Shown here piece after piece: positions 9,638-17,411 of a stretch of DNA of 64,000 bases (position 1 is its first letter; each line of letters begins with the position of its first letter). Both the position numbers and the translations under genes were made by a program. Origin of the DNA: Cognaticolwellia mytili (GTDB lineage Bacteria; Pseudomonadota; Gammaproteobacteria; Enterobacterales; Alteromonadaceae); assembly GCF_002104475.1 (NCBI RefSeq), contig NZ_NBOF01000003.1, forward strand, positions 62,001-126,000, given 5' to 3'. The notes beneath the pieces were generated by a model. It worked only from the letters and a program-made list of their open reading frames with translations. It was not told the DNA's origin and made no database searches.

Positions 9638-12187
9638 ATGAAAGCAAAGTTCCATGTCCATTCATTAACACTTGCTGTAGCAGTCGCACTTGGCAGCCCA
9701 ATAGCATTTGCACAAGAAGGTGATGCAGAAACTAAGCCGGACGAAAAGATTGAAAAAATTTCAATCTTGGGTTCACGAGTTGCAAACCGTACGGCAACAG
9801 AGTCAGCGGTACCTATTGATATTATTGATGCAAAGTCGCTTACCAAAGGTGGCTTTACCGAGTTAGGACAAAGTTTACAAGCAACTGCGCCTTCTTTTAA
9901 CTTTACCCGAACACAAGTTTCTGATGGCTCAGATTTATTTCGCCCCGCAACTTTACGAGGTTTACAGCCGGATCAAACATTGGTGTTAGTGAACGGCAAA
10001 CGCCGTCATAACCAAGCTATTTTTGGCCTTAACGGCACGGTGGGGGCCGGTGCTGCTGGTACCGATATGAATGCTATTCCGGTGAGTGCATTAGCTAATA
10101 TTCAAGTGTTACGAGACGGTGCTGCGGCTCAGTATGGCTCAGACGCTATAGCAGGTGTTATTAACTTATCCTTAAATGATAGCACCGGCGTTACCACTGG
10201 CTTTATTCAGGGGGGCGCAACAAGTGAAGGAGATGGCGATAAGTTAAGCATAGGGCTGAATCGAGGCTTTGATATTGGTGATGATGGTGGTTTTATTAAT
10301 TTATCATTTGAGTACCGTGATTATGACGGGGTTAATAGAGCAGAAAAAGATAGAACGGGTTCTTCGACGATAGCGCCAGGTGAGCTGTCTGACACCGTAC
10401 GCTGGGGAATGGGGGATGCAGCTTCTGAGTTTGTTTCAACATTTTTCAATATGGCTATTCCGTTAAGTGCAAGCAAAGAGTTCTATTCTTTTGGTGGTTT
10501 TTCAAATCGAACCGCGTTAGGTAATGGTTTTTTCCGAGCATTTAATTCTGCTGCTCAGAATGTTCCACAAGTGTACCCTGATGGTTTTTTACCGCGTATT
10601 GATAACGAGGCTGAAGATACTTCATTAGCGGCCGGTATCCGTGGTGATATCAATGATGATTGGGCTTTTGATGTCTCGGTAGTTCATGGTCGTAACAAAT
10701 ATGATTTTGATTCAAAAAATACGCTTAATGCTTCCTATGCTGCTGAATATTTAGCAAACAACCCTAGTGCAAGCGATGCCGACATTGCCGCAAACTCCGG
10801 TCCTACTTCTGGGTATTCTGGTGGTTTTCGCTTTGATCAAACCACATTTAATGTCGACTTTTCAGGTACGGTCGATATTGGTGCCAATGATGAATTGTAT
10901 GTTTCATTTGGCGCCGAATACCGTGATGAAAATTATGAAATTGTGCCAGGTGAAGAAGCATCTTATGCTTGTGGCCTAGCGAATACGAGTAGTTCATTTC
11001 CATCGGTTATCGATCCCGGTACCTTCGCGGGTTGTGGTTTTCAAGCTTACCCAGGGTTACGTCCTGACGCTGCCGTAGATGCTAGTCGTGATAGCTACGC
11101 ATTTTATGTTGATGTCGAAATGAATATCACTGATCAGTGGAATGTTGGTGGAGCAGTGCGTTACGAAGACTTCTCTGACTCAGGTGATGATTTAGTAGGA
11201 AAGTTGTCAAGTCGCTATGAAATAAGCGACGATCTTGCGATACGCGGTGCTTTATCAACAGGCTTTAGAGCGCCTTCGTTGCAGCAAAGTGCGTATACTG
11301 CTTTTACAACTAATCTTGGCCCAGGTGGCGTGTTGTCACCATCATTTACGGCAACGGCTGGCTCACCATTCCCAGCGGCACTGGGTGTTGATGGTCTTGA
11401 ATTGGAAACAACTAAAAATGCTAGCATTGGTTTTGTTTTCAATGCGACTGACGAAATTACCCTTACAGTTGATGCCTACCGTGTAGAAATTGAAGATCGA
11501 ATCACTTTAGGCAGCTTACTTAGCCCTGAACAGGTGGCCTTTAATCCTGCTGCAGTTGAAGCACTTGCAGCGACTGGTGCTGATCAAGCGAATTACTTTT
11601 CAAATTCGGTCGATTCAACTACCCAAGGTGTTGATATCATTTTAAGCTACGATACGACGATATCGGAAGGTAAGTTCAGCGCGACGTTTGCTGGTAATAT
11701 TAACGAAACAGAAATCGATCGAGTGAATAGTCCTGAAGGGATACCTGAAGAGGTTTCTCTTGATGCTCTGCAACGTAGTTTCTTGGAAGACGGTCAACCG
11801 AAACAAAGAGCGACGTTAACTTTTGATTATGAACGTGGAAAATGGAGCTCTGTGCTTCGAGCTAATTACTTCGGTGAAACAGATGTTACCTACTTTGGTA
11901 ATGATCATATTGGCTTGCCTGGATTCTTGTCGCCAACAGGAGAATTCAAACCGACCAGTGTTGTTGAGTCGGCAGTATTAATAGATTTTAATGTTTCTTA
12001 TCAGCTAACTGATAGCTTAGCCTTGGTTGTTGGTGCTGATAATATTTTTGATGTCACTCCTGATGAACTAGGAGAAGATGAAGCGTTAGACTTTATTACT
12101 CAAGGTGCCTTTAAATATCCGGTACGAGCCGTACCATATGGTTTTAATGGTTCAAGTTACTTTGCTCGTGTTAACTTCTCTTTCTAA
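9638..12187 (+). CDS. TonB-dependent outer-membrane receptor (paralogue of 41247-43817)
   Basis: 849-residue outer-membrane transporter. A signal peptide ends near IAFAQEG, followed by a short linker (EKIEKISILGSRV), a plug domain with LRGLQPDQTLVLVNGKRRH and LRDGAAAQYGSDAIAGVIN, a long beta-barrel, and a C-terminal aromatic end, FARVNFSF. The substrate is not known. It is clearly related to the receptor at 41247 across the plug (shared PVPIDIIDA, VDMNAIP or TDMNAIP, and RDGAAAQYGSDAIAGVIN). One receptor lies beside kynurenine formamidase and the other beside the kynurenine operon, which suggests uptake of tryptophan-containing peptides or related compounds (inference). A terminator follows. 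Confidence 0.95.
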   Translation: MKAKFHVHSLTLAVAVALGSPIAFAQEGDAETKPDEKIEKISILGSRVANRTATESAVPIDIIDAKSLTKGGFTELGQSLQATAPSFNFTRTQVSDGSDLFRPATLRGLQPDQTLVLVNGKRRHNQAIFGLNGTVGAGAAGTDMNAIPVSALANIQVLRDGAAAQYGSDAIAGVINLSLNDSTGVTTGFIQGGATSEGDGDKLSIGLNRGFDIGDDGGFINLSFEYRDYDGVNRAEKDRTGSSTIAPGELSDTVRWGMGDAASEFVSTFFNMAIPLSASKEFYSFGGFSNRTALGNGFFRAFNSAAQNVPQVYPDGFLPRIDNEAEDTSLAAGIRGDINDDWAFDVSVVHGRNKYDFDSKNTLNASYAAEYLANNPSASDADIAANSGPTSGYSGGFRFDQTTFNVDFSGTVDIGANDELYVSFGAEYRDENYEIVPGEEASYACGLANTSSSFPSVIDPGTFAGCGFQAYPGLRPDAAVDASRDSYAFYVDVEMNITDQWNVGGAVRYEDFSDSGDDLVGKLSSRYEISDDLAIRGALSTGFRAPSLQQSAYTAFTTNLGPGGVLSPSFTATAGSPFPAALGVDGLELETTKNASIGFVFNATDEITLTVDAYRVEIEDRITLGSLLSPEQVAFNPAAVEALAATGADQANYFSNSVDSTTQGVDIILSYDTTISEGKFSATFAGNINETEIDRVNSPEGIPEEVSLDALQRSFLEDGQPKQRATLTFDYERGKWSSVLRANYFGETDVTYFGNDHIGLPGFLSPTGEFKPTSVVESAVLIDFNVSYQLTDSLALVVGADNIFDVTPDELGEDEALDFITQGAFKYPVRAVPYGFNGSSYFARVNFSF

Positions 12188-12246
12188 AGCAACCCGTCAA
12201 ACGATGATGTAAGCTGTGAAAGTTTAACAAGATGGTAGGTAAATAA

Positions 12247-12277
12247 AATACTCACACAATGTGGGTATTTTTCTTTT
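12247..12277 (+). terminator. Rho-independent terminator after the TonB receptor
   Basis: AATACTCAC and GTGGGTATT (one G-T pair) flank a 5-nt loop and are followed by a T-rich tract. Confidence 0.8.
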
Positions 12278-12305
12278 AGCTAACTAAAGGATAAAGGCAG
12301 GTAAA

Positions 12306-13193
12306 ATGGTGCAGCAAAGTATTGAGCAATTATCATTAGAACAGCTAAATAAAGAATATTCTCCTAGCAGTTGTATTGAAGATATCAACGTTTATATTCA
12401 GCAATACGTGGAGCAAAGTCGTGTTGCCAAAGATAAGGCCTTCGCGTTAGAAAAACTACATAGCAACCAATACTATGGTCAGGGTGAAGCGCAACGACTT
12501 GACCTTTATTTACCTTATGAGCAGGCTAAACGGCGCTTAATGGTTTATATCCATGGCGGCTATTGGCAAGAGCTTAGTAAAGAAGAGTCGAGCTTTGCTG
12601 CAACAAATTTTCAACAACAAGGTTTTCACTTCGCCGTGCTTGACTACACGCTTGCGCCCGATGTCAGTATTAGTGAGATTGTTGAGGAAAGTCGTCAGGC
12701 GATTACTTGGTTGCATCAAAATGCGGCACGATTTGGCTATGATCCCGAACAAATATACCTTTGTGGTAGTTCTGCTGGTGCTCACCTTGCGATGATGATG
12801 TTGCAAACTCAATGGTCTAAGTATATCGCTGATTATCAAAGCTTTGCTGTTAAAGGAGTTTGTGCTGTCAGTGGTATTTATGATCTTCAACCATTGTTGC
12901 CAACCTATGTCAATGATGCACTAAAAATGGATCGTCAAGAAGCTAAAAACAATAGCCCCGCTTTACGGCCTTTGTGTTCTTTAGCGAACACTGTGCCGGT
13001 GATTATTGCTTTTGGTGATATTGAAACCAGCGAGTTTAAACGACAAAGTGAAATAATGGCTGAAAAATTAACCGCTCATGGGGTTGATGTGAGGTTCAAA
13101 GAAATTGTTGAACGTAATCATTTTGATGTCATTCTTGATCTTGGTGATAAATCAACTTGGTTGTCTCAGCAGGCCATCGCTATGATGAGCTAG
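12306..13193 (+). CDS. Kynurenine formamidase (arylformamidase), alpha/beta-hydrolase type
   Basis: Predicted to hydrolyse N-formylkynurenine to kynurenine and formate, the second step of tryptophan degradation. The protein (295 residues) has the oxyanion-hole motif HGGYWQ, the nucleophile elbow GSSAGAH near residue 153, an acid in FGDIETSEF and a late His in NHFDV. The run SKEESSF after HGGYWQ and YLCGSSAGAHLAMMML match the animal-type AFMID family rather than the metal-dependent bacterial KynB. The rest of the kynurenine pathway lies at 33.5-40.7 kb and contains no formamidase, which supports the call. The 3' end overlaps the convergent LysR gene by 14 nt. Confidence 0.8.
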   Translation: MVQQSIEQLSLEQLNKEYSPSSCIEDINVYIQQYVEQSRVAKDKAFALEKLHSNQYYGQGEAQRLDLYLPYEQAKRRLMVYIHGGYWQELSKEESSFAATNFQQQGFHFAVLDYTLAPDVSISEIVEESRQAITWLHQNAARFGYDPEQIYLCGSSAGAHLAMMMLQTQWSKYIADYQSFAVKGVCAVSGIYDLQPLLPTYVNDALKMDRQEAKNNSPALRPLCSLANTVPVIIAFGDIETSEFKRQSEIMAEKLTAHGVDVRFKEIVERNHFDVILDLGDKSTWLSQQAIAMMS

Positions 13194-14106
13194 TGGCTTG
13201 TGTTTTTTTTAGTATATTGGTCAGCAATTTGGCTGATTTTTCTACATTGCTATTTTTAAGATAAACCAAGTGCCAATATATTTTTAAGCCATTTTCCCCG
13301 ATCGGCATGGTTTTGATTTCACCATCGATAAGGTAGGGGGTGATGAGTTGCTTCGACATAATGGTTAAACCCATATTAACTTTTACTAACTCAATAATGG
13401 CTTCATTAAACCCCACTTGCACGACTTTATAAGGTAAAACATTGTGCGGTTTAAAGAAAAGTTCGTATTCTCGGTCTTTTTCTGGAATGGCTGAGTTTGT
13501 TATGTAAGTTTCATTAGTGAAATCTTCTGCATTCATAAATGCTTGCGCGGACTTTTTATGCTTGCTTGATAAGCAGGCGCACAGTTCATCTTGTAAAATA
13601 AAGGCGGCGTCATAATCATTTTTTTTAATATTGAGTTGCTTGTCTTTACTTGATATTAAGGCGATGTCTACGTCGCCATTGTAAAGTGAATCAAGCGGGT
13701 TTTTCGCGGCTTCTGCGGTGATCTCCAATTCAATATTCGGTAATTCTTTATGAAAGTAACGTACTACCTCTGGTAACCATTTAAATGAGGCATAATGTGG
13801 TAAGCCAATACGTAGCACTTGGTCAATACCATCACTCAAGCGGGCAATGTCGTATTCTGCACGTTCAAGTTCTTCAAGTATTTTTATTGCTGATTGTAGT
13901 AGGCGCTTACCAGCCGTGGTGATGACCAATTTGCGTTTACGCCGAGTAAATAAGTTAATATTTAGGCGGCGCTCAGCTTCGCGAATTCTGTTGCTTAAGG
14001 CCGGTTGAGTAATAAAAAGCTTTTCAGCCGCTTGCTTGACTGTGCCTGATTCAGCAATGGTACATATCATTTTTAAGTGGCTAATACTCAGCTGACTTTT
14101 GTTCAT
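13180..14106 (-). CDS. LysR-family transcriptional regulator (MetR-like)
   Basis: 308-residue DNA-binding regulator. The N-terminal winged helix-turn-helix is canonical (GTVKQAAEKLFITQPALSNRI), and the effector domain follows from about residue 90. The segment LRIGLPHYASFKWLPEVV resembles the MetR branch of the family. No methionine genes are nearby; its neighbour is the formamidase gene, arranged tail to tail with a 14-nt overlap. It may control formamidase or kynurenine genes, but this is only inferred from position. Confidence 0.88.
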   Translation of the reverse strand: MNKSQLSISHLKMICTIAESGTVKQAAEKLFITQPALSNRIREAERRLNINLFTRRKRKLVITTAGKRLLQSAIKILEELERAEYDIARLSDGIDQVLRIGLPHYASFKWLPEVVRYFHKELPNIELEITAEAAKNPLDSLYNGDVDIALISSKDKQLNIKKNDYDAAFILQDELCACLSSKHKKSAQAFMNAEDFTNETYITNSAIPEKDREYELFFKPHNVLPYKVVQVGFNEAIIELVKVNMGLTIMSKQLITPYLIDGEIKTMPIGENGLKIYWHLVYLKNSNVEKSAKLLTNILKKTQATSSS

Positions 14107-14640
14107 TAAAATAACTTTTATGATTAATACGAATACGTTTTATGAATCAAATGGTAGAAAATGTTTGATTTTTATTATGAGTTAACATACTGAACCTGCA
14201 TGGTAATAGCAATTTAAAAATCTTACTAAACTTGAGTTGATGCCGCCCTTAACTAGGAGTTTTTTACCGAACAGGGCTATTTTTCAAAGACTAATTAACA
14301 TAGTAACGGTTTATATTTTCTATACATAAAGGAAATCTAAGTAATAAAAATTTTATTCAAGCGCTAGGTGAAGGTCTCTAAACTTCAATGTTTGCTACTT
14401 ACAAATTTTGCACTAGGCTTATCAATCAGCAAATACGGATTTTTGTGAGCTAATAACATGGATGTCTAATTACTGTATTCCCTCTCTTGTTTAATATCTC
14501 ATTTACGTATTGCGGTTGTTTAGTGACATCTAAAGATTCTAATTATTCTTTTAGCAATCTTCAAATTCAGTAACCAACATTTTAAATAATGAAATTTACC
14601 TTAATATTCTTTATTGCACGCATTAGCGTAGGAGAACGAT
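14107..14640. other. 534-nt intergenic region between the lysR-like gene and the unknown pair
   Basis: AT-rich, with no open frame supported by a ribosome-binding site and no clear hairpin. It must hold divergent promoters for the LysR gene and for the gene at 14641; none could be assigned with confidence. AGGAG lies 8 nt before the ATG at 14641. Confidence 0.4.
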
Positions 14641-16311
14641 ATGTCAAATATGATGACAAGTAGTAAACTTATGAGTCAGCTTATGGCCGAAGTATATAAT
14701 CTTGTAACTAAGCCTCCAGCAGCGGGAGATCAAGATAAAGTTCCTGATGAAGCGAAAAGGGGAGGAAGGTTTAGTGATAGTAATACTGCTGTTCACTTAG
14801 CAATGCCTGGCTTAGCTTTACTTGAAGAAGATTTTAATAATATGTGGACATCAAGTAATCCACAAGGACTTAAGGGGCAAACAGCTAGCTTCTCTGTTTT
14901 AGTTGATTCCATACCTACAGTAGGCTCGTCTAAATATACGCAAAATGCTAAACGTGTGAGCCAAGCCTATGAAGCGGTGGTTAACGGTGCAAATGCTACT
15001 GGTCCTGAAATGTCAGATGGCGTAAAGGAAATGCTAGTCAAAATGGATAAGTTTTTATATGAAATGAAACAAGAAGAGCGCAGCCCATTTGCCGATGAAA
15101 GTAGTCCAGAACCTGAGTCAATAAGAGTTAAAACAACGGCATATAAAAGGTATGAGAGCATGATTGATGATATTGGTGAAGCAGCTGACGATATACGAAA
15201 GGTGGCAGCTACGGCTAGTCGAAAAGCCGATTGGCAAGCTGCACTATCGAATGACGAAATTACTGAAATTGAGGCTGATAGCGAGCGTAGGCAAAGGTTG
15301 TCAGATAGAGCGCTAAAAGCCGCAGAAGATTATTGGGATGAGTTTTCATCAGAGCCTAATCGTCGATATAAAAAACTGAAAAAAGAATTTAATGGTGATA
15401 AAGAGCTTAAGTGGGTTGGCGAAGCTCTTACTTATCAATCAACTCATGGTAATGAATTGAGTGCATCTTTACTTGCTAATGCTAAGGAGCTTGTTAAGCA
15501 AGGCGATTGGACTCCTGTAGGAGCATCAGTTCCAGTTAAGTTGGCATTTCCAAGCTCAACAAAATTTGCTGACAAAAAAAACCAAGACGGTTGGACCGAA
15601 ATGACGATAAGTACTAAAGATTATCACAAGCTTGAAAAAACAAAGCACGTCAAAGTTGAAGGCAGTGGTGGTGCAGGGTGGGGGTTTTGGAGTGCTAAAG
15701 CTAGCGGCGGCTATGAGCATAACAAAAACAGTACTTCTGTTGAATCCAAGGATATGACGGTTACCATGGAAGTGAGCTTAGTCAATATATCCAGACCATG
15801 GTTAGACGCTACTATTTTTAGCGAATATGTGCAGTGGAATGCCGGAAGAGATCAACCAAAAGGCTCCGTTTCTTCAGGCACTATTAGTAATCAAACAGAT
15901 AACCATTTCTTACCCTTTATTCCAATGCAGATGATAGTGGCTCGTAATGTTAAGTTGTACGCTAATTGGTCAAAAGAAGATAAAGAGTTCGTATCAAACT
16001 CCTCTCACAGTAAGACTTCTGGCGGTTGGGGACCATTTTCTGCAAGTGTCAGTCATGAGCATAGTGATAGTCGGTTTGAAGAAGATAAACATGGTCGGGG
16101 AGCAGGGTTAGAATTCACTGGTATCCAATGTCTTGGTTTTATCTCATGGGTGCCACCATTTTCTGCCCCTGCGGATGGGGGAGCTAATGATAAAGAGTTT
16201 GTTAGTGCTAAGGTTAATGAGGCATCGGCTAATGCAGCTGAAGCTATTATTGGCAACATGAATGTGTCCCCAGAGCAAAGACAAGACTTATCTGACCTTA
16301 TAAAAAAATAG
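14641..16311 (+). CDS. Unrecognised 556-residue protein with duplicated Gly-Trp motif
   Basis: Not recognised. There is no signal peptide or membrane helix, so it is cytosolic or exported by a leaderless route. Residues 1-270 are charged and probably helical. The C-terminal half looks beta-rich and contains two related segments, GGAGWGFWSAKASGGYEH (about 342-360) and SGGWGPFSASVSHEHS (about 459-475), each followed by a stretch ending in an aromatic patch (ISRPWL, then ISWVPPF). Between them lies LPFIPMQMIVARN (about 423-436). That central part, from RPWL to LP.IP, matches the lipoprotein encoded next door. AGGAG before the ATG fixes the start. Possible roles include a toxin-like or membrane-binding protein, but nothing in the sequence proves this. 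Confidence 0.8.
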   Translation: MSNMMTSSKLMSQLMAEVYNLVTKPPAAGDQDKVPDEAKRGGRFSDSNTAVHLAMPGLALLEEDFNNMWTSSNPQGLKGQTASFSVLVDSIPTVGSSKYTQNAKRVSQAYEAVVNGANATGPEMSDGVKEMLVKMDKFLYEMKQEERSPFADESSPEPESIRVKTTAYKRYESMIDDIGEAADDIRKVAATASRKADWQAALSNDEITEIEADSERRQRLSDRALKAAEDYWDEFSSEPNRRYKKLKKEFNGDKELKWVGEALTYQSTHGNELSASLLANAKELVKQGDWTPVGASVPVKLAFPSSTKFADKKNQDGWTEMTISTKDYHKLEKTKHVKVEGSGGAGWGFWSAKASGGYEHNKNSTSVESKDMTVTMEVSLVNISRPWLDATIFSEYVQWNAGRDQPKGSVSSGTISNQTDNHFLPFIPMQMIVARNVKLYANWSKEDKEFVSNSSHSKTSGGWGPFSASVSHEHSDSRFEEDKHGRGAGLEFTGIQCLGFISWVPPFSAPADGGANDKEFVSAKVNEASANAAEAIIGNMNVSPEQRQDLSDLIKK

Positions 16312-16327
16312 TAGATTTACCTAAACA

Positions 16328-16369
16328 CCTTTCAACTGAAGCTCTTTTGACTTCGCTTTGGTTGAAAGG
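16328..16369 (+). other. Intercistronic hairpin ahead of the lipoprotein gene
   Basis: CCTTTCAAC (16328-16336) and GTTGAAAGG (16361-16369) form a 9-bp stem with GAAG/CTTC pairing inside. It ends just before the GTGGAG ribosome-binding site of the gene at 16381. It could be an attenuator, a processing site or a weak terminator without a T-run. Confidence 0.5.
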
Positions 16370-16380
16370 GTGGAGAATAT

Positions 16381-17304
16381 ATGAGGTACTTTCAAAATAA
16401 ACCAATACTTATTATTTTATCAATGCTCTTTAACTTAGGCTGTAGCAGTTCAAAGCTAAATCAAAGTTTACCAATTATAGCATCTGAAAAAATCGCGGAG
16501 CAGTTTGCAAAAAAACTCACTGCAGATTTTTTTCTTGCGAAAGAATTATCAGATCAAATAGTTGATATATCATTTCTTTTTGCTCCATCCATAGATATGA
16601 ATCAGTTTAGAAATGCTAAAAGTATCGTTAACCCTAGCGGTACTAAAGGTGCAAAGCACGAATTTTTTATTGCATTCGACGGTATTTTCCCCCTTAAAAG
16701 TAGTCGTAGTTTATTGAGTACTTATGAGTCACTTATTGATGCAGCGATATGTAATGAGGGAAACCGTTTGGCTTGCCTTTTGTTAAATAACGCTAAGAGC
16801 CGTTTAGTCGAGTTGAAAATACCAGCAACATTATTTAGACAAGGGTGGCCTGAATGGAGAGCCATTGATGCTAACCCTATTGATTGGGCGGATGATGACC
16901 AGTTTTGGGAAAAAATAGCAATAACAGAGAGAACATACACGCTCACCACTGATTATCTCTATATAAATTTACAGAGAGGCTGGCTAGTTGAAGATGTTTT
17001 CATGAGCAATGGTTGGTATATTCCTCAGCTATGTCGAGGGGAAATATCCGATGGCGATCCCTTAAATGATAATAATAAAGGCTCGCACGAAGGTGAGCTT
17101 TTACCCCGTATTCCTACTGGTATAATATTGACCAAGAACCTTACAATTCAAGGTAATGATGGTGAAAATTTAGTCCTTGATTTGAAGGCAGTACATTTAT
17201 CTGGTGTGGCTTATAATTCTTTGCCAATAAGTCCCGCGCATTCAGATCCTTGCGAACAAAGTTGTTTGGATTATGACGCGACTCGTCACATGTGCCTGCT
17301 ATAG
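16381..17304 (+). CDS. Unrecognised lipoprotein sharing a core motif with the upstream gene
   Basis: A signal peptide with lipobox FNLGC (Cys near residue 21) predicts a lipid-anchored envelope protein of 307 residues. Function unknown. Residues ~195-250 contain INLQRGWL, a variable acidic stretch with SDGDPLNDN, and LPRIPTGIILTKN. The upstream protein has NISRPWL and LPFIPMQMIVARN at the same spacing (about 40 residues), so the two appear homologous over this region. The C terminus is Cys-rich (DPCEQSCLDYDATRHMCLL). GGAG lies 6 nt before the ATG. Probably co-transcribed with 14641-16311, 69 nt upstream. Confidence 0.8.
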   Translation: MRYFQNKPILIILSMLFNLGCSSSKLNQSLPIIASEKIAEQFAKKLTADFFLAKELSDQIVDISFLFAPSIDMNQFRNAKSIVNPSGTKGAKHEFFIAFDGIFPLKSSRSLLSTYESLIDAAICNEGNRLACLLLNNAKSRLVELKIPATLFRQGWPEWRAIDANPIDWADDDQFWEKIAITERTYTLTTDYLYINLQRGWLVEDVFMSNGWYIPQLCRGEISDGDPLNDNNKGSHEGELLPRIPTGIILTKNLTIQGNDGENLVLDLKAVHLSGVAYNSLPISPAHSDPCEQSCLDYDATRHMCLL

Positions 17305-17351
17305 GTTGTTATTTTGAAAGTTAAAGGAATGCTGTTTAGTGTTGTTCCAAA

Positions 17352-17386
17352 CTCAGTCACTTGAAGTGCAATTTCAAGTGACTGAG
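17352..17386. terminator. 14-bp perfect hairpin between convergent genes
   Basis: CTCAGTCACTTGAA and TTCAAGTGACTGAG flank a 7-nt loop, between the lipoprotein gene and the pullulanase gene. It lacks a T-run, so intrinsic termination is uncertain. Confidence 0.6.
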
Positions 17387-17411
17387 CCTATATTCAAACA
17401 AGAATAGAGAA

